Both the position numbers and the translations under genes were made by a program. A model generated the notes under the pieces. The model had not been told where the DNA came from and did no database searches. It worked only from the letters and a program-made list of their open reading frames with translations. Positions 1-6,601 of a DNA stretch of 14,432 bases are shown in pieces. Source of the stretch: DASPLH01 sp035627675 (GTDB taxonomy: Bacteria; Acidobacteriota; Terriglobia; Terriglobales; Acidobacteriaceae); NCBI GenBank assembly GCA_035627675.1, contig DASPLH010000088.1:1-14432 (forward strand), in the 5' to 3' direction. The first letter of the stretch is position 1, and the number at the start of each line of letters is the position of its first letter.

Positions 1-95
1 CGGGCAGGAGTAATGCGGAACACCTGCGGCGCAGGTTCCTGGAGCGCGACGGTGGCAACGGAGAGGGCAAGCAGCAGCGCCAGCTTCTTCCACAT
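1..95 (-). CDS. N-terminus of an exported protein (truncated by window edge)
   Basis: Reading leftwards from an ATG at 95, the visible 31 codons encode a short positive start (MWKK), a hydrophobic core (LALLLALSVATVAL) and then a polar stretch (QEPAPQVFRITPA), which looks like a signal peptide followed by the start of a mature exported protein. The rest lies outside the window, so the function cannot be named. The gene lies downstream of the terminator hairpin at 122-145, so it is probably not simply the next gene of the ccdA operon and may have its own promoter. No strong Shine-Dalgarno is seen before the ATG. The identification rests on the signal-peptide pattern alone. Confidence 0.55.
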   Translation of the reverse strand, partial: MWKKLALLLALSVATVALQEPAPQVFRITPA

Positions 96-121
96 GCCGA
101 GGAAGCATAGCGCAGAAGCGA

Positions 122-145
122 AAAACCAGCCGGGTGGCTGGTTTT
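122..145 (-). terminator. Intrinsic terminator of the ccdA/TlpA/DsbD-N operon
   Basis: A perfect 10-bp inverted repeat (122-131 with 136-145, loop GGGT) stands 22 bases beyond the stop codon of the DsbD-N-like gene. Read on the minus strand the second arm runs into five T residues, the form expected of a rho-independent terminator. The plus strand also has four T at the other side, so it could work in both directions. Confidence 0.75.
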
Positions 146-166
146 CGCCCGTCTTGCAGGGTGCGG

Positions 167-652
167 CTATCTCTGGCGCGCGCGCTTCGCAACCTTGACG
201 TCCAACGCAACCGGAGCCGTCTTTGGAGGGAAGCACTGGCGATCGTTGCACGCCTGGTACTTCAGCTGTCCGTTGATGCGGTAGGTGCCGGGAGCGGCGT
301 TTTGGGTGGAGCGCACCAGCGCCTTCACCGTGAAGTCTCCCGAGTACACGCTCATCTTCTCGTCGGGCGAGAACTCGAACGTGAGGTCTTCGCCCTTGGG
401 ATACTCGATTTTTCCCACCATCAGGTCGTTCTGCGGGCTGAGCTTCAGGACCGTCGGGATCAGCAGGTCGGAGTTCGGCTTGTTGGAGTTGATGTGGAAC
501 CCCTTGCTGACGCGGAACGTGAGCGTTGCGATGGCCGAGCCGCCTTTCGGGACCGCAACCACATCGAGCGGCAGTGCCGTCACGCTGGGTCCCTGGGCCA
601 CGGCCGTGAGCGAGAGTGCGAGGCAGACCAAAAGCGTGCGCAGACCGTTCAC
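167..652 (-). CDS. Exported DsbD N-terminal-domain-like (disulfide corrector) protein
   Basis: 161 residues from a GTG at 652, which overlaps the TGA of the preceding thioredoxin gene as GTGA, implying translational coupling. Residues 1-20 (MNGLRTLLVCLALSLTAVAQ) form a signal peptide. The mature part is a small beta-rich domain ending with YQACNDRQCFPP, with Cys135 and Cys140. This matches the signature of the DsbD N-terminal domain family, in which two nearby cysteines carry reductant from the DsbD thioredoxin module to periplasmic partners; in E. coli the pair is C-x5-C, here C-x4-C. It is a stand-alone domain without the membrane and thioredoxin parts, which are supplied by the two upstream genes. 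Likely role: periplasmic thiol reductant or disulfide corrector, perhaps in cytochrome c maturation. The family call is fairly secure; the partner is inferred. Confidence 0.8.
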   Translation of the reverse strand: MNGLRTLLVCLALSLTAVAQGPSVTALPLDVVAVPKGGSAIATLTFRVSKGFHINSNKPNSDLLIPTVLKLSPQNDLMVGKIEYPKGEDLTFEFSPDEKMSVYSGDFTVKALVRSTQNAAPGTYRINGQLKYQACNDRQCFPPKTAPVALDVKVAKRARQR

Positions 653-1248
653 CGCGTACCTCCAGCGGCCAGCGCGACTGCCGCGTCGGAACTGCCGTTG
701 GGGCCGGAGGCCGCCTTTGTAGCCAGCGCCTTCTGGACGCTGTCTTCGATGTGGCGCCGCTCGGTGAATCCGAAGACGCGGTCCATCAGGTTGCCCGAGC
801 GGTCGATGTAGAACGTCGTCGGCAGGAATTGCACGTCTCCGTACTTCGCCGCGACCTCCTCCTGCCCCAGCAGGATGGGATAGTTCACGCCCATGTCCTT
901 GGCGAACTTCGCGATGTCTTCCTTGCTGGCGTCGTCCATGGCCACTCCGATGATTTGCAGGCCCTGCGCGGCATAGCGCTGCTGGAGATCGACAAACCAC
1001 GGCATCTCGGCCTTGCATGGAGCACACCACGTGGCCCAGAAGTTCAGGACCACGGCCTTGCCCTTGTAATCCGACAGCTTGATCTTCTGGCCTTCGAGGG
1101 TTTCCAGTTCGAAGTCGGGCGCGGGCTTGCCCTTGAAGTTCGCCTGGTCGAAGCGGTCGGCGCTCGAAGGCGGCCTGAACTTGCCGGCCAAAATCATGCC
1201 GGCGATAACGACGATCAGCAGGCCAAAGATGACGATATTGCGTTTCAA
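649..1248 (-). CDS. Membrane-anchored TlpA/ResA-type thioredoxin-like protein
   Basis: 199 residues from a TTG start at 1248 with GGGAG at 1256-1260 as ribosome binding site. Residues 5-21 form an uncleaved-looking N-terminal membrane anchor, leaving the rest in the periplasm. The thioredoxin-like domain follows (about 40-175): AlkyI-hydroperoxide-reductase/TlpA-style start APDFELETLEG, the redox motif WCAPC (Cys75, Cys78) and the cis-proline loop FLPTTF (Pro143). The tail from about 178 is Ala/Gly/Ser-rich and probably unstructured. Family members (ResA, TlpA, CcmG) are kept reduced by CcdA or DsbD and reduce apocytochrome c or other periplasmic disulfides. It sits 12 bp after ccdA and overlaps the DsbD-N-like gene by 4 bp, so the three are almost surely one operon. 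Which of the named subfamilies it belongs to cannot be decided by eye. Confidence 0.88.
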   Translation of the reverse strand: MKRNIVIFGLLIVVIAGMILAGKFRPPSSADRFDQANFKGKPAPDFELETLEGQKIKLSDYKGKAVVLNFWATWCAPCKAEMPWFVDLQQRYAAQGLQIIGVAMDDASKEDIAKFAKDMGVNYPILLGQEEVAAKYGDVQFLPTTFYIDRSGNLMDRVFGFTERRHIEDSVQKALATKAASGPNGSSDAAVALAAGGTR

Positions 1249-1260
1249 ACGAAAACTCCC

Positions 1261-1983
1261 TTACAGCGCGAAACGGTTCAGGAACCCGAGATACCCCGAG
1301 AGCCTGGTGAAGTTGCCGGTCGCGATCAGCGCTCCGAAGATCATCAGCAGCACTCCGCTGGTGACTTCCACGGCGTGCAAGTGACGCCGGAACCGCGTGT
1401 AGAACGCGAGGAACTTGTTAACCCCGAGGGATGTCACAAGGAACGGCACGGCCAGTCCCAGCGAGTACACCGCCAGCAGCACGATGCCCTTCAGCACGGT
1501 GTCCTGGGACCCGGCGAGAACAAGGATTCCGGCCAGGATCGGTCCGATGCAGGGCGTCCAGCCAAAGGCGAAGGCGAAGCCCACGACGAACGAGCCGAGC
1601 GGGCTCGAGCCGCCCTTGACGCCGTGCATACGCTTGTCGGCATAGAGCGCGTTGATCTTGAAGATGCCTGCCAGGTGGAGTCCGAAAACGAAGATGATGA
1701 TGCCTGCCAGGATCGCCAGCGGCCGGTGGTACTGGCGGGTAAGCTGGCCGACCGTGGTGGCCACCGCTCCCAGCGAGATGAACACCACGCTGAACCCGAG
1801 AATGAACGTCAGGGAGTTCATCATCACGCGGCGGAGCGAGCCCCGCCCTGCGCTCTGAAGATCGTCCACGCTCGTACCCGAGATCAGCGAGACGTATCCC
1901 GGAACCAGCGGCAGCACACAGGGAGACAGAAAAGACAGTATCCCAGCGACGAACGCCGCGATGGGCAATGGCAAACTGGACAT
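1261..1983 (-). CDS. ccdA: CcdA-type transmembrane thiol-disulfide transporter
   Basis: 240 residues, six hydrophobic segments, the usual size for CcdA. The two hallmark cysteines are in place: LSPCVLPLVPGY (Cys22, first helix) and GWTPCIGPIL (Cys145, fourth helix). CcdA takes electrons from cytoplasmic thioredoxin and passes them across the inner membrane to a periplasmic thioredoxin-like protein. That acceptor is most likely the TlpA-like protein encoded 12 bp downstream. It is the first gene of the three-gene minus-strand operon, with GAGG at 1987-1990 close before the ATG. Because the upstream gene has its own terminator at 2083-2104, the operon promoter should lie in 1984-2082, but no clear -35/-10 pair was found there. 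Confidence 0.93.
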   Translation of the reverse strand: MSSLPLPIAAFVAGILSFLSPCVLPLVPGYVSLISGTSVDDLQSAGRGSLRRVMMNSLTFILGFSVVFISLGAVATTVGQLTRQYHRPLAILAGIIIFVFGLHLAGIFKINALYADKRMHGVKGGSSPLGSFVVGFAFAFGWTPCIGPILAGILVLAGSQDTVLKGIVLLAVYSLGLAVPFLVTSLGVNKFLAFYTRFRRHLHAVEVTSGVLLMIFGALIATGNFTRLSGYLGFLNRFAL

Positions 1984-2030
1984 ATTCCTCTATGGTAGCA
2001 GCGGATCACGACGCGGCCAGAAAGGGCCGA

Positions 2031-2046
2031 TCAGGTCTTTACCTGA
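2031..2046 (-). promoter_or_regulatory. Small palindrome in the ccdA upstream region
   Basis: TCAGGT-CTTT-ACCTGA is a perfect 6-bp inverted repeat about 48 bp before the ccdA start. It could be an operator for a dimeric regulator or a small leader hairpin. Nothing else in the sequence identifies a regulator, so this is only a positional guess. Confidence 0.25.
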
Positions 2047-2082
2047 ATAAATGCCGCGGACGGGCAAAAAGTTACAAACAAA

Positions 2083-2104
2083 CGGGGAGCCGGCTGGCTC
2101 CCCG
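2083..2104 (-). terminator. Intrinsic terminator after the small exported protein gene
   Basis: Perfect 9-bp GC-rich stem (2083-2091 with 2096-2104, loop GGCT) starting 20 bases past the stop at 2124. On the minus strand it is followed by GTTTGTTTGT, a T-rich tail. It separates the small exported protein gene from the ccdA operon. Confidence 0.8.
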
Positions 2105-2123
2105 TCTGTCTTACGGTAAGGTG

Positions 2124-2456
2124 CTACTGGATAACGACCGACCCCTTCACTGGCTTGAGCAGGATCTCTTTCACGACGGCAACGCCGTCCTTCTGGGTCG
2201 TGATAACGGAGTTGAACGACGGCGCGACGGTGCCTTCGATCTTGCCATTCGCAGTGGCAACGACCTTCTTGCCCCGCATGAACGTGACTTTCACGTCACC
2301 CGCGGTGCCGTCCACTGTCACCCGGTACTCACCGGCGGCCAGCTTCGTGCCGTTCAAAGTCATGTCCTTACGGAGCTCAATTTTCTCGCCATTGCCGGCG
2401 GCGAAAGCCGCTGCCGACAACAGCAGGATGAGTGCCACAACCGTGATCTTTTTCAT
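2124..2456 (-). CDS. Small exported protein of unknown function
   Basis: 110 residues from an ATG at 2456. This start is chosen because AGGAG lies at 2469-2473 and because it begins a clean signal peptide (MKKITVVALILLLSAAAFAAG, cleavage probably after AFA); the longer frame upstream adds an arginine/cysteine-rich stretch unlike a protein. The mature part (about 90 residues) has alternating hydrophobic and charged residues with many Val, Thr, Lys and Gly (for example LAAGEYRVTVDG, GDVKVTFMRGKKVVATANGKIEG), suggesting a small beta-sheet domain. There are no cysteines and no recognisable active site. It is monocistronic, with its own terminator. I do not recognise a named family; it resembles small periplasmic proteins often left as hypothetical in acidobacterial genomes (a recollection, not a search). 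Confidence 0.8.
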   Translation of the reverse strand: MKKITVVALILLLSAAAFAAGNGEKIELRKDMTLNGTKLAAGEYRVTVDGTAGDVKVTFMRGKKVVATANGKIEGTVAPSFNSVITTQKDGVAVVKEILLKPVKGSVVIQ

Positions 2457-2897
2457 ATAAGAGGTAATCTCCTGTCTTACTTTTGGGAACCGACGATGTC
2501 GGCACCTTGCGGCGCACAAGCGAGCGCAACGTTCAAACCTATCACCGCGGGGCAAAGAAGTCCGAATGTTGCACGGGGTGCACCTTCCGCGTCACGGGCC
2601 TGACTTTCCAGAGCCGCACATCTCTCAGACGTATAGAAACGCCCGAATGTTCCCGCCGACCATATAGACGGATGCCTGGACGATTCGTGAGCATGTCAAA
2701 TTGGGAAATCCGAAACGGCCGTTCCCGGCAGGGCGAACGGCGCACGCGTGTCGATCAACGCTTCTTTGCAGGCGCAGACGTAGAAATTGATGGACAGGTT
2801 CGTTGGGATACGCCTGAAGGCGTGCCATTGATACACAACGATTGCATGACCGGCCCAGCATAGCGCTCAGCAGCTCAGTAACTCAGCGGCTCAGCGA
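2457..2897. other. 441-bp intergenic region without a convincing gene
   Basis: Open frames here on both strands are short, arginine/cysteine-rich and lack plausible ribosome sites, so none is called. The stretch should contain the promoter for the small exported protein gene (minus strand). A TTGACA box is seen on the minus strand at 2694-2699, but there is no good -10 at 16-18 bp. It ends in the 8-bp tandem repeat described separately. Confidence 0.5.
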
Positions 2898-2900
2898 CTA
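2862..2900. repeat. 8-bp tandem repeat (consensus G-n-n-n-CTCA)
   Basis: Four full 8-base units and a partial fifth lie head to tail: AGCGCTCA, GCAGCTCA, GTAACTCA, GCGGCTCA, GCGACTA. The core CTCA recurs every 8 bases with variable bases between. The last partial unit overlaps the stop codon of the YqeY-like gene, so the array sits exactly in its 3' end and untranslated tail. Confidence 0.7.
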
Positions 2901-3350
2901 TTTTCCTGCCAGCTCCCGCTTGACCGCCTCGCTCACCAGTTTGCCGTCCACGCGCGCTCCGGCGAAGCGTGCCATCACGCCTTTCATCACGTTGCCCATG
3001 TCCTTCATGGTAGGAGCGCCCATCTCGGCGACGACCGACTTCACCGCGGCCGTGATCTCTTCTTCACCGACCGCCTTGGGCAGGTAACCCTCAATGATCT
3101 CGATCTCCTGCTGCTCCTTGGCGGCGAGTTCGAGACGACCACCCTTGGTGAATTGTTCGACCGAGTCTTTACGCTGCTTGATGAGCGTGGAGAGCACCTG
3201 CATCTCTTCCTTCTCGTCCAGCGGCTGGCGCTTCTCGATTTCCTTGTTCTTGAGCGCGGCTTTGACCATGCGGACGGTCTCCAGCCGCAACTCCTGCTTG
3301 GCGCGCATAGCCTCGATCATGTCTTTCTGGATACGTTCGGTGATGGTCAT
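2898..3350 (-). CDS. GatB/YqeY domain protein
   Basis: 150 residues, the normal size for stand-alone YqeY proteins. The family pattern is seen throughout: a helical N-terminal half (MTITERIQKDMIEAMRAKQELRLETVRMVKAALKNKEIEKR), the central IKQRKDSVEQFTKGGRLELAAKEQQEIEIIEGYLP motif, then the GAPTMKDMGNVMKGVMARFAGARVDGKLVSEAVKRELA C-terminal helical tail. The tail resembles the tRNA-binding C-terminal domain of GatB, the amidotransferase subunit. The exact role of free YqeY proteins is not settled; a tRNA-linked function is usually assumed. It is a single gene on the minus strand. The ATG at 3350 has only a weak ribosome site, with a -10-like TATAAT 26 bp upstream. Confidence 0.92.
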   Translation of the reverse strand: MTITERIQKDMIEAMRAKQELRLETVRMVKAALKNKEIEKRQPLDEKEEMQVLSTLIKQRKDSVEQFTKGGRLELAAKEQQEIEIIEGYLPKAVGEEEITAAVKSVVAEMGAPTMKDMGNVMKGVMARFAGARVDGKLVSEAVKRELAGK

Positions 3351-3376
3351 AAGTTGTTTTTCCGAGGGGAATCCGA

Positions 3377-3382
3377 ATTATA
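3377..3382 (-). promoter_or_regulatory. -10 box of the YqeY-like gene promoter
   Basis: TATAAT on the minus strand, its last base 26 bp before the ATG at 3350, which would give a leader of about 20 bases. The candidate -35 (TTAGGG, about 18 bp further up) is poor, so the call rests on the perfect -10 and its position. Confidence 0.45.
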
Positions 3383-3459
3383 GAACCAGCTTGTGCATAG
3401 CCCTAAATACCGCGAAATGTTGATCTTCGGCCGATATTAGTTCCATGACCTTCGATTGG

Positions 3460-3488
3460 TTGCTCCCGGGTGAGTAGCGGGTTATGAT
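3460..3488 (+). promoter_or_regulatory. Sigma-70-like promoter for the two-TM protein gene
   Basis: TTGCTC (3460-3465), a 17-bp spacer and TATGAT (3483-3488) form a reasonable -35/-10 pair. The predicted transcription start is near 3495, leaving a short leader that contains the GGAGA ribosome site at 3510-3514. This matters for choosing the start codon of the gene that follows. Confidence 0.5.
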
Positions 3489-3520
3489 GCGCCAAAGGTA
3501 AACCATCTCGGAGATCCGGT

Positions 3521-4738
3521 CTGTTCGCACCTATCGCAACTGCTGTTCTCATCATTGTCGCGCTCGCCCTCGTGGGGTTTATCGCGGCCTATGCGCGCGA
3601 ACGCCGCATGTATGCCGGGTACTCCGACCTCCAGCCGGACGTGCAAGCGTTGCGAAAGAAGATCGGCGGAGAGGTGTTCCGCGATGGCGAAGACCTGGTA
3701 ATCAGCGGGACGGACTCGAAATGGCCGGTCGTCATCCGCTTCTCCTACTCTGAGACGACCCCGGGACTGCACGTCCGGGTCGCGGCGCCCAGCACGCTCG
3801 ACCTCTCCGTGTTGCCAAAGAACGGACCGTTCGTGATCCCGGACAAGCGGATTGCGGTCACGACGCAGGACGACAACTTCAACGCGCGATTCGCGCTGCG
3901 CACCACCGACGGCGCGGCTGCCCGCATGTTCCTGACCGGACGCGATATCGGCAGCGAGCTGCAGAGGGCCTGCTGTTCGTCGCGCACCATGGTGCAGATC
4001 TCGAAGGGCTCGCTGGAGCTGATCGAGACGACGGTTCCGTCCAACGCTGCGCGTCACGTCGCCGCACACATCGACTCGCTGGTGAAGATGGCCAACCTGC
4101 TGGCCCAGATGCCGGGAGCCGCGCAGATCCGCGTGCAGCGTCCAAAGCGCGAGCGCCACATCTTCCGGCGGTTCGTGATTGCCACCGGTGTGGTGGCGGC
4201 GATTGCGGCCGTGCTCATGGCCGTGCGCCCCGAACCGCAGCAGAGTGCCCGCGCGGCGGCCCCGGTCCGCCACCGCAACGTCGTTCCCCTGCGCGATGCC
4301 GAGAACATCCCTGGCGTCTCCGGGTTCCACGTGCTCGACGCCGAAGAGGTGGACGCGAAGACCGTCGGAGTCCTGAAAGCGATGGGAAGCGAAGTTCAGG
4401 GCGGCCTGAACCTGGACTACACCGGCGGGCAGGCCTCGAAAGACGTGGCGTACATGCTGGTGAACGACAAGGGGCAGCACCGTTTCGTCGTCCTGAGCGG
4501 GGGGCGCGCGCTGATCGACGACTACTTCAACGGCCAGCCGGTGATTGCCGTCGTCCGCAGGGGAATATTCCCGACCATCGAGTGGGCGGAGCGTTCGCCG
4601 GCTCCGGCGCCGGATGGCGATGCCATCCTGATGATCCGCGACCGCGACGACAACAGGTCTGGAGCGATCTTCTACCAGAGCGGCGGACGAACGATTTCGC
4701 GCCCGGTCAAGGATTGGCGTTCCATCAACCTGCGGTAG
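3521..4738 (+). CDS. Unknown protein with two membrane segments
   Basis: The frame is open from 3488 to the TAG at 4736-4738. No ATG, GTG or TTG occurs before the GTG at 3572, yet codons 3521-3571 encode LFAPIATAVLIIVALAL, the first half of a membrane helix that continues past 3572. A CTG at 3521 has GGAGA six bases upstream and a promoter just before, so I take it as the start, giving 405 residues. A GTG start at 3572 would give 388 and break the helix. Layout: N-terminal membrane anchor (about 1-25), a soluble beta-rich part of about 185 residues with a Cys-Cys pair, a second membrane helix (RFVIATGVVAAIAAVLMAV, about 216-234), then a C-terminal domain (VVPLRDAENIPGV to the end). I recognise no family or catalytic motif. 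Both soluble parts may face different sides of the membrane. Confidence 0.7.
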   Translation: MFAPIATAVLIIVALALVGFIAAYARERRMYAGYSDLQPDVQALRKKIGGEVFRDGEDLVISGTDSKWPVVIRFSYSETTPGLHVRVAAPSTLDLSVLPKNGPFVIPDKRIAVTTQDDNFNARFALRTTDGAAARMFLTGRDIGSELQRACCSSRTMVQISKGSLELIETTVPSNAARHVAAHIDSLVKMANLLAQMPGAAQIRVQRPKRERHIFRRFVIATGVVAAIAAVLMAVRPEPQQSARAAAPVRHRNVVPLRDAENIPGVSGFHVLDAEEVDAKTVGVLKAMGSEVQGGLNLDYTGGQASKDVAYMLVNDKGQHRFVVLSGGRALIDDYFNGQPVIAVVRRGIFPTIEWAERSPAPAPDGDAILMIRDRDDNRSGAIFYQSGGRTISRPVKDWRSINLR

Positions 4739-4756
4739 CGCATCGGAGAAAACAAC

Positions 4757-4790
4757 AAGGGCCGGGCTTGAGCCCGGCCCTTTCCTTTGT
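4757..4790. terminator. Bidirectional terminator between convergent genes
   Basis: A perfect 12-bp stem (4757-4768 with 4771-4782) lies between the plus-strand gene ending at 4738 and the minus-strand protease gene ending at 4802. T-rich tails follow on both strands (TCCTTTGT on plus; GTTGTTTT on minus), so it can terminate both genes. Confidence 0.85.
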
Positions 4791-4801
4791 AACGAACTCG
4801 C

Positions 4802-5899
4802 CTAATTCGCCTGCCGAAGTTTTCGCGACTCGGCCAGCAGAGCGATGCTGTGGCTGAGGTTCTGAAGGGTCACGATTCCCACCATGTGACCGCCGTCCAC
4901 GACAGTGATCAGCGACATCCCGTTCTGCGAGGCTTTGCGCAGCACTGAAGCCACGGTGTCCTTCCGGCCTGCTACCTGGAAGATGCGGTTCATCGCGCCC
5001 TGCACGTAGCCGACCTCGCCCGAGCGGACGCTCTCCATGATCTTCTGCCGCGTGATGGTGCCCACCATGTCGTTGTCGCGCACGACAGGGAAGTCGTCCT
5101 GCAGCGAGTGAACGGCCTTCTGCAACGCGTCTTCGAGCGTGTCGGCCGGAGACAGCGTGAGGAAGTCGGTCAGCATCACGTCTTCTATCCGTACCTGCTC
5201 GAGCACGGCCTGGAACAAAGCGCTGCGGTCTTCCACCTGTCCACCGAGGAAGAGGATGAATCCGATCAGCATCAGCCAGGTGTTCCACACGCCGGCGGCG
5301 ATCATCAGGATGGCAAAGAACTGCCCGATGCTCACGGCCCGGCGCGTTGCGTGAACGCTGTCCATGCGGCGGGTAAACCACGCCCGCAGCACCCTTCCGC
5401 CATCCAGCGGATAGGCCGGCAGCAGATTGAACAGCCCAAGGAACAGGTTGGACCAGAAGAGACTCCGCACAAGGTTTGCCGAGTGCACAAAGGGACGCCC
5501 AAACAGGTTGGCTTCAGGCCACAGCAGCAGGGTTGCCGAGCCGAAGAAGACGGCGAGGACGATGTTGACCAGCGGTCCCGCGGCCGCAATGCGCATGTCG
5601 CGCGAGGGATTGGGATTGCGGTACGTCTCCTCGTCCATGAGGGTGACGCCGCCAATGGGCAGGAGCATGATCGCCCTCACGTTGATCCCGTTGCGGAGGG
5701 CTACCAGTGCGTGGGCGAGCTCGTGGACCACCACCGAGCCGAAGACGATCGCCACCAGGGCGAAGCCGCGTGCCACCCCGATCCAGCCGGTCTGCAACGC
5801 CTCGGTGAGCCACACGAACAGCAGCAGTATGAAAAAGGTCAGATGAACGCGCACCTGCACGCCGAAGATGCGGCCTGCCGGGATGGACCACTTCCTCAT
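4802..5899 (-). CDS. M50 (site-2 protease-like) membrane metalloprotease with CBS domains
   Basis: 365 residues if started at the ATG at 5899 (MRKWSIPAGRIFGVQVRVHLTF), the usual start of this family. A GTG at 5941 would add 14 residues without a properly spaced ribosome site. The zinc site is seen: HELAH (His59, Glu60, His63) in one membrane helix and the third ligand in NLLPAYPLDGGR (Asp166). Several hydrophobic helices follow, to about residue 225. The C-terminal 125 residues contain two CBS-like units (VRIEDVMLTDFLTLSPADTLEDAL; VQGAMNRIFQVAGRKDTVASVLRKA). Members cut membrane proteins within the bilayer, and CBS domains are thought to tune activity by nucleotide binding. The substrate is unknown, as no anti-sigma factor gene is adjacent. 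It is divergent from rsmD with 81 bp between the starts. Confidence 0.9.
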   Translation of the reverse strand: MRKWSIPAGRIFGVQVRVHLTFFILLLFVWLTEALQTGWIGVARGFALVAIVFGSVVVHELAHALVALRNGINVRAIMLLPIGGVTLMDEETYRNPNPSRDMRIAAAGPLVNIVLAVFFGSATLLLWPEANLFGRPFVHSANLVRSLFWSNLFLGLFNLLPAYPLDGGRVLRAWFTRRMDSVHATRRAVSIGQFFAILMIAAGVWNTWLMLIGFILFLGGQVEDRSALFQAVLEQVRIEDVMLTDFLTLSPADTLEDALQKAVHSLQDDFPVVRDNDMVGTITRQKIMESVRSGEVGYVQGAMNRIFQVAGRKDTVASVLRKASQNGMSLITVVDGGHMVGIVTLQNLSHSIALLAESRKLRQAN

Positions 5900-5980
5900 G
5901 TTGAGCCTGGAACTCTGTGATACGTTCTCGATGAGTGTCACCTCACCTACTACTCTACCGTGAGGTTCCTCTTAGGTTCG

Positions 5981-6577
5981 ATGAGAGTGATCGCGGGAAA
6001 GTTTCGCAGCCGGAACGTCCAGAGTCTCCCGGGAGCGGAGACGAGGCCCACCTACGACCGGCTGAAGGAAACACTGTTTAACGTCCTGCAATCCGCGGGC
6101 ATTCTGGAGGGTGCGCGATTCCTCGACCTCTTCGCCGGCACGGGTTCGATCGGACTCGAGGCGCTCAGCCGCGGAGCAGCCGAGGTTCACTTTGTCGAAG
6201 CGAACCGCAAGGCCGCGAATGTGATCCGGGCTAATCTCGCTTCGTTTGGAATCACCGGCGGGGTTGTCGTGCACGAGCGCGCGGCGGCGGAGTCCCTGGC
6301 TTTGCTCGATCGCTCCGGGCAGGAGTTCGACGTCTGCTTTTTCGATCCGCCGTACCGCATGCAGGGAGCGTACGAGCAGGTGCTGCGCCTGCTGGCTAAC
6401 TCTCGCCTGATGTCGTCCTCGGGCATCGTCGTTGCCGAACACGAGAAGCGATTCGACCCCGGCGACGGGATTGGGCAGCTGCGGCGGTATCGGCTGCTCA
6501 CCCAGGGGGAGTCTTCGCTGAGCTTCTACCGCTTCGAAGCTGCGGTGCCTGCCGCCGAGGCCGAAGCCCAGCCGTAA
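5981..6577 (+). CDS. rsmD: 16S rRNA (guanine(966)-N2)-methyltransferase RsmD
   Basis: 198 residues, standard for RsmD, starting at ATG 5981 (MRVIAGKFRSRNV), the conserved family start; a GTG at 5960 would add seven unconserved residues. An AGG lies 5-7 bases before the ATG. The N-terminal RP-T-D-K-ETLFNVL region (22-36), the S-adenosylmethionine loop DLFAGTGSIGLEALSRG (49-65) with the acidic VEAN after it, and the catalytic DPPY (122-125) are all present. RsmD methylates the exocyclic amine of G966 in 16S rRNA (E. coli numbering) late in 30S assembly. The C-terminal ten residues (PAAEAEAQP) are a short low-complexity tail. It is transcribed alone, divergent from the M50 protease gene. Confidence 0.95.
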   Translation: MRVIAGKFRSRNVQSLPGAETRPTYDRLKETLFNVLQSAGILEGARFLDLFAGTGSIGLEALSRGAAEVHFVEANRKAANVIRANLASFGITGGVVVHERAAAESLALLDRSGQEFDVCFFDPPYRMQGAYEQVLRLLANSRLMSSSGIVVAEHEKRFDPGDGIGQLRRYRLLTQGESSLSFYRFEAAVPAAEAEAQP

Positions 6578-6601
6578 ACCGCGATTCCCGCGGGCGACGA
6601 A

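Noticed and set aside
616..1998. 460-codon open frame on the plus strand over the ccdA/TlpA genes
   Set aside because: It is the antisense shadow of three well-recognised minus-strand genes; its product is His/Glu/Arg/Asp-rich with no domain, as expected from GC-rich antisense frames.
2694..2699. TTGACA on the minus strand as a -35 box for the small exported protein gene
   Set aside because: No acceptable -10 hexamer at 16-18 bp; the nearest AT-rich hexamer (2661-2666) is 27 bp away.
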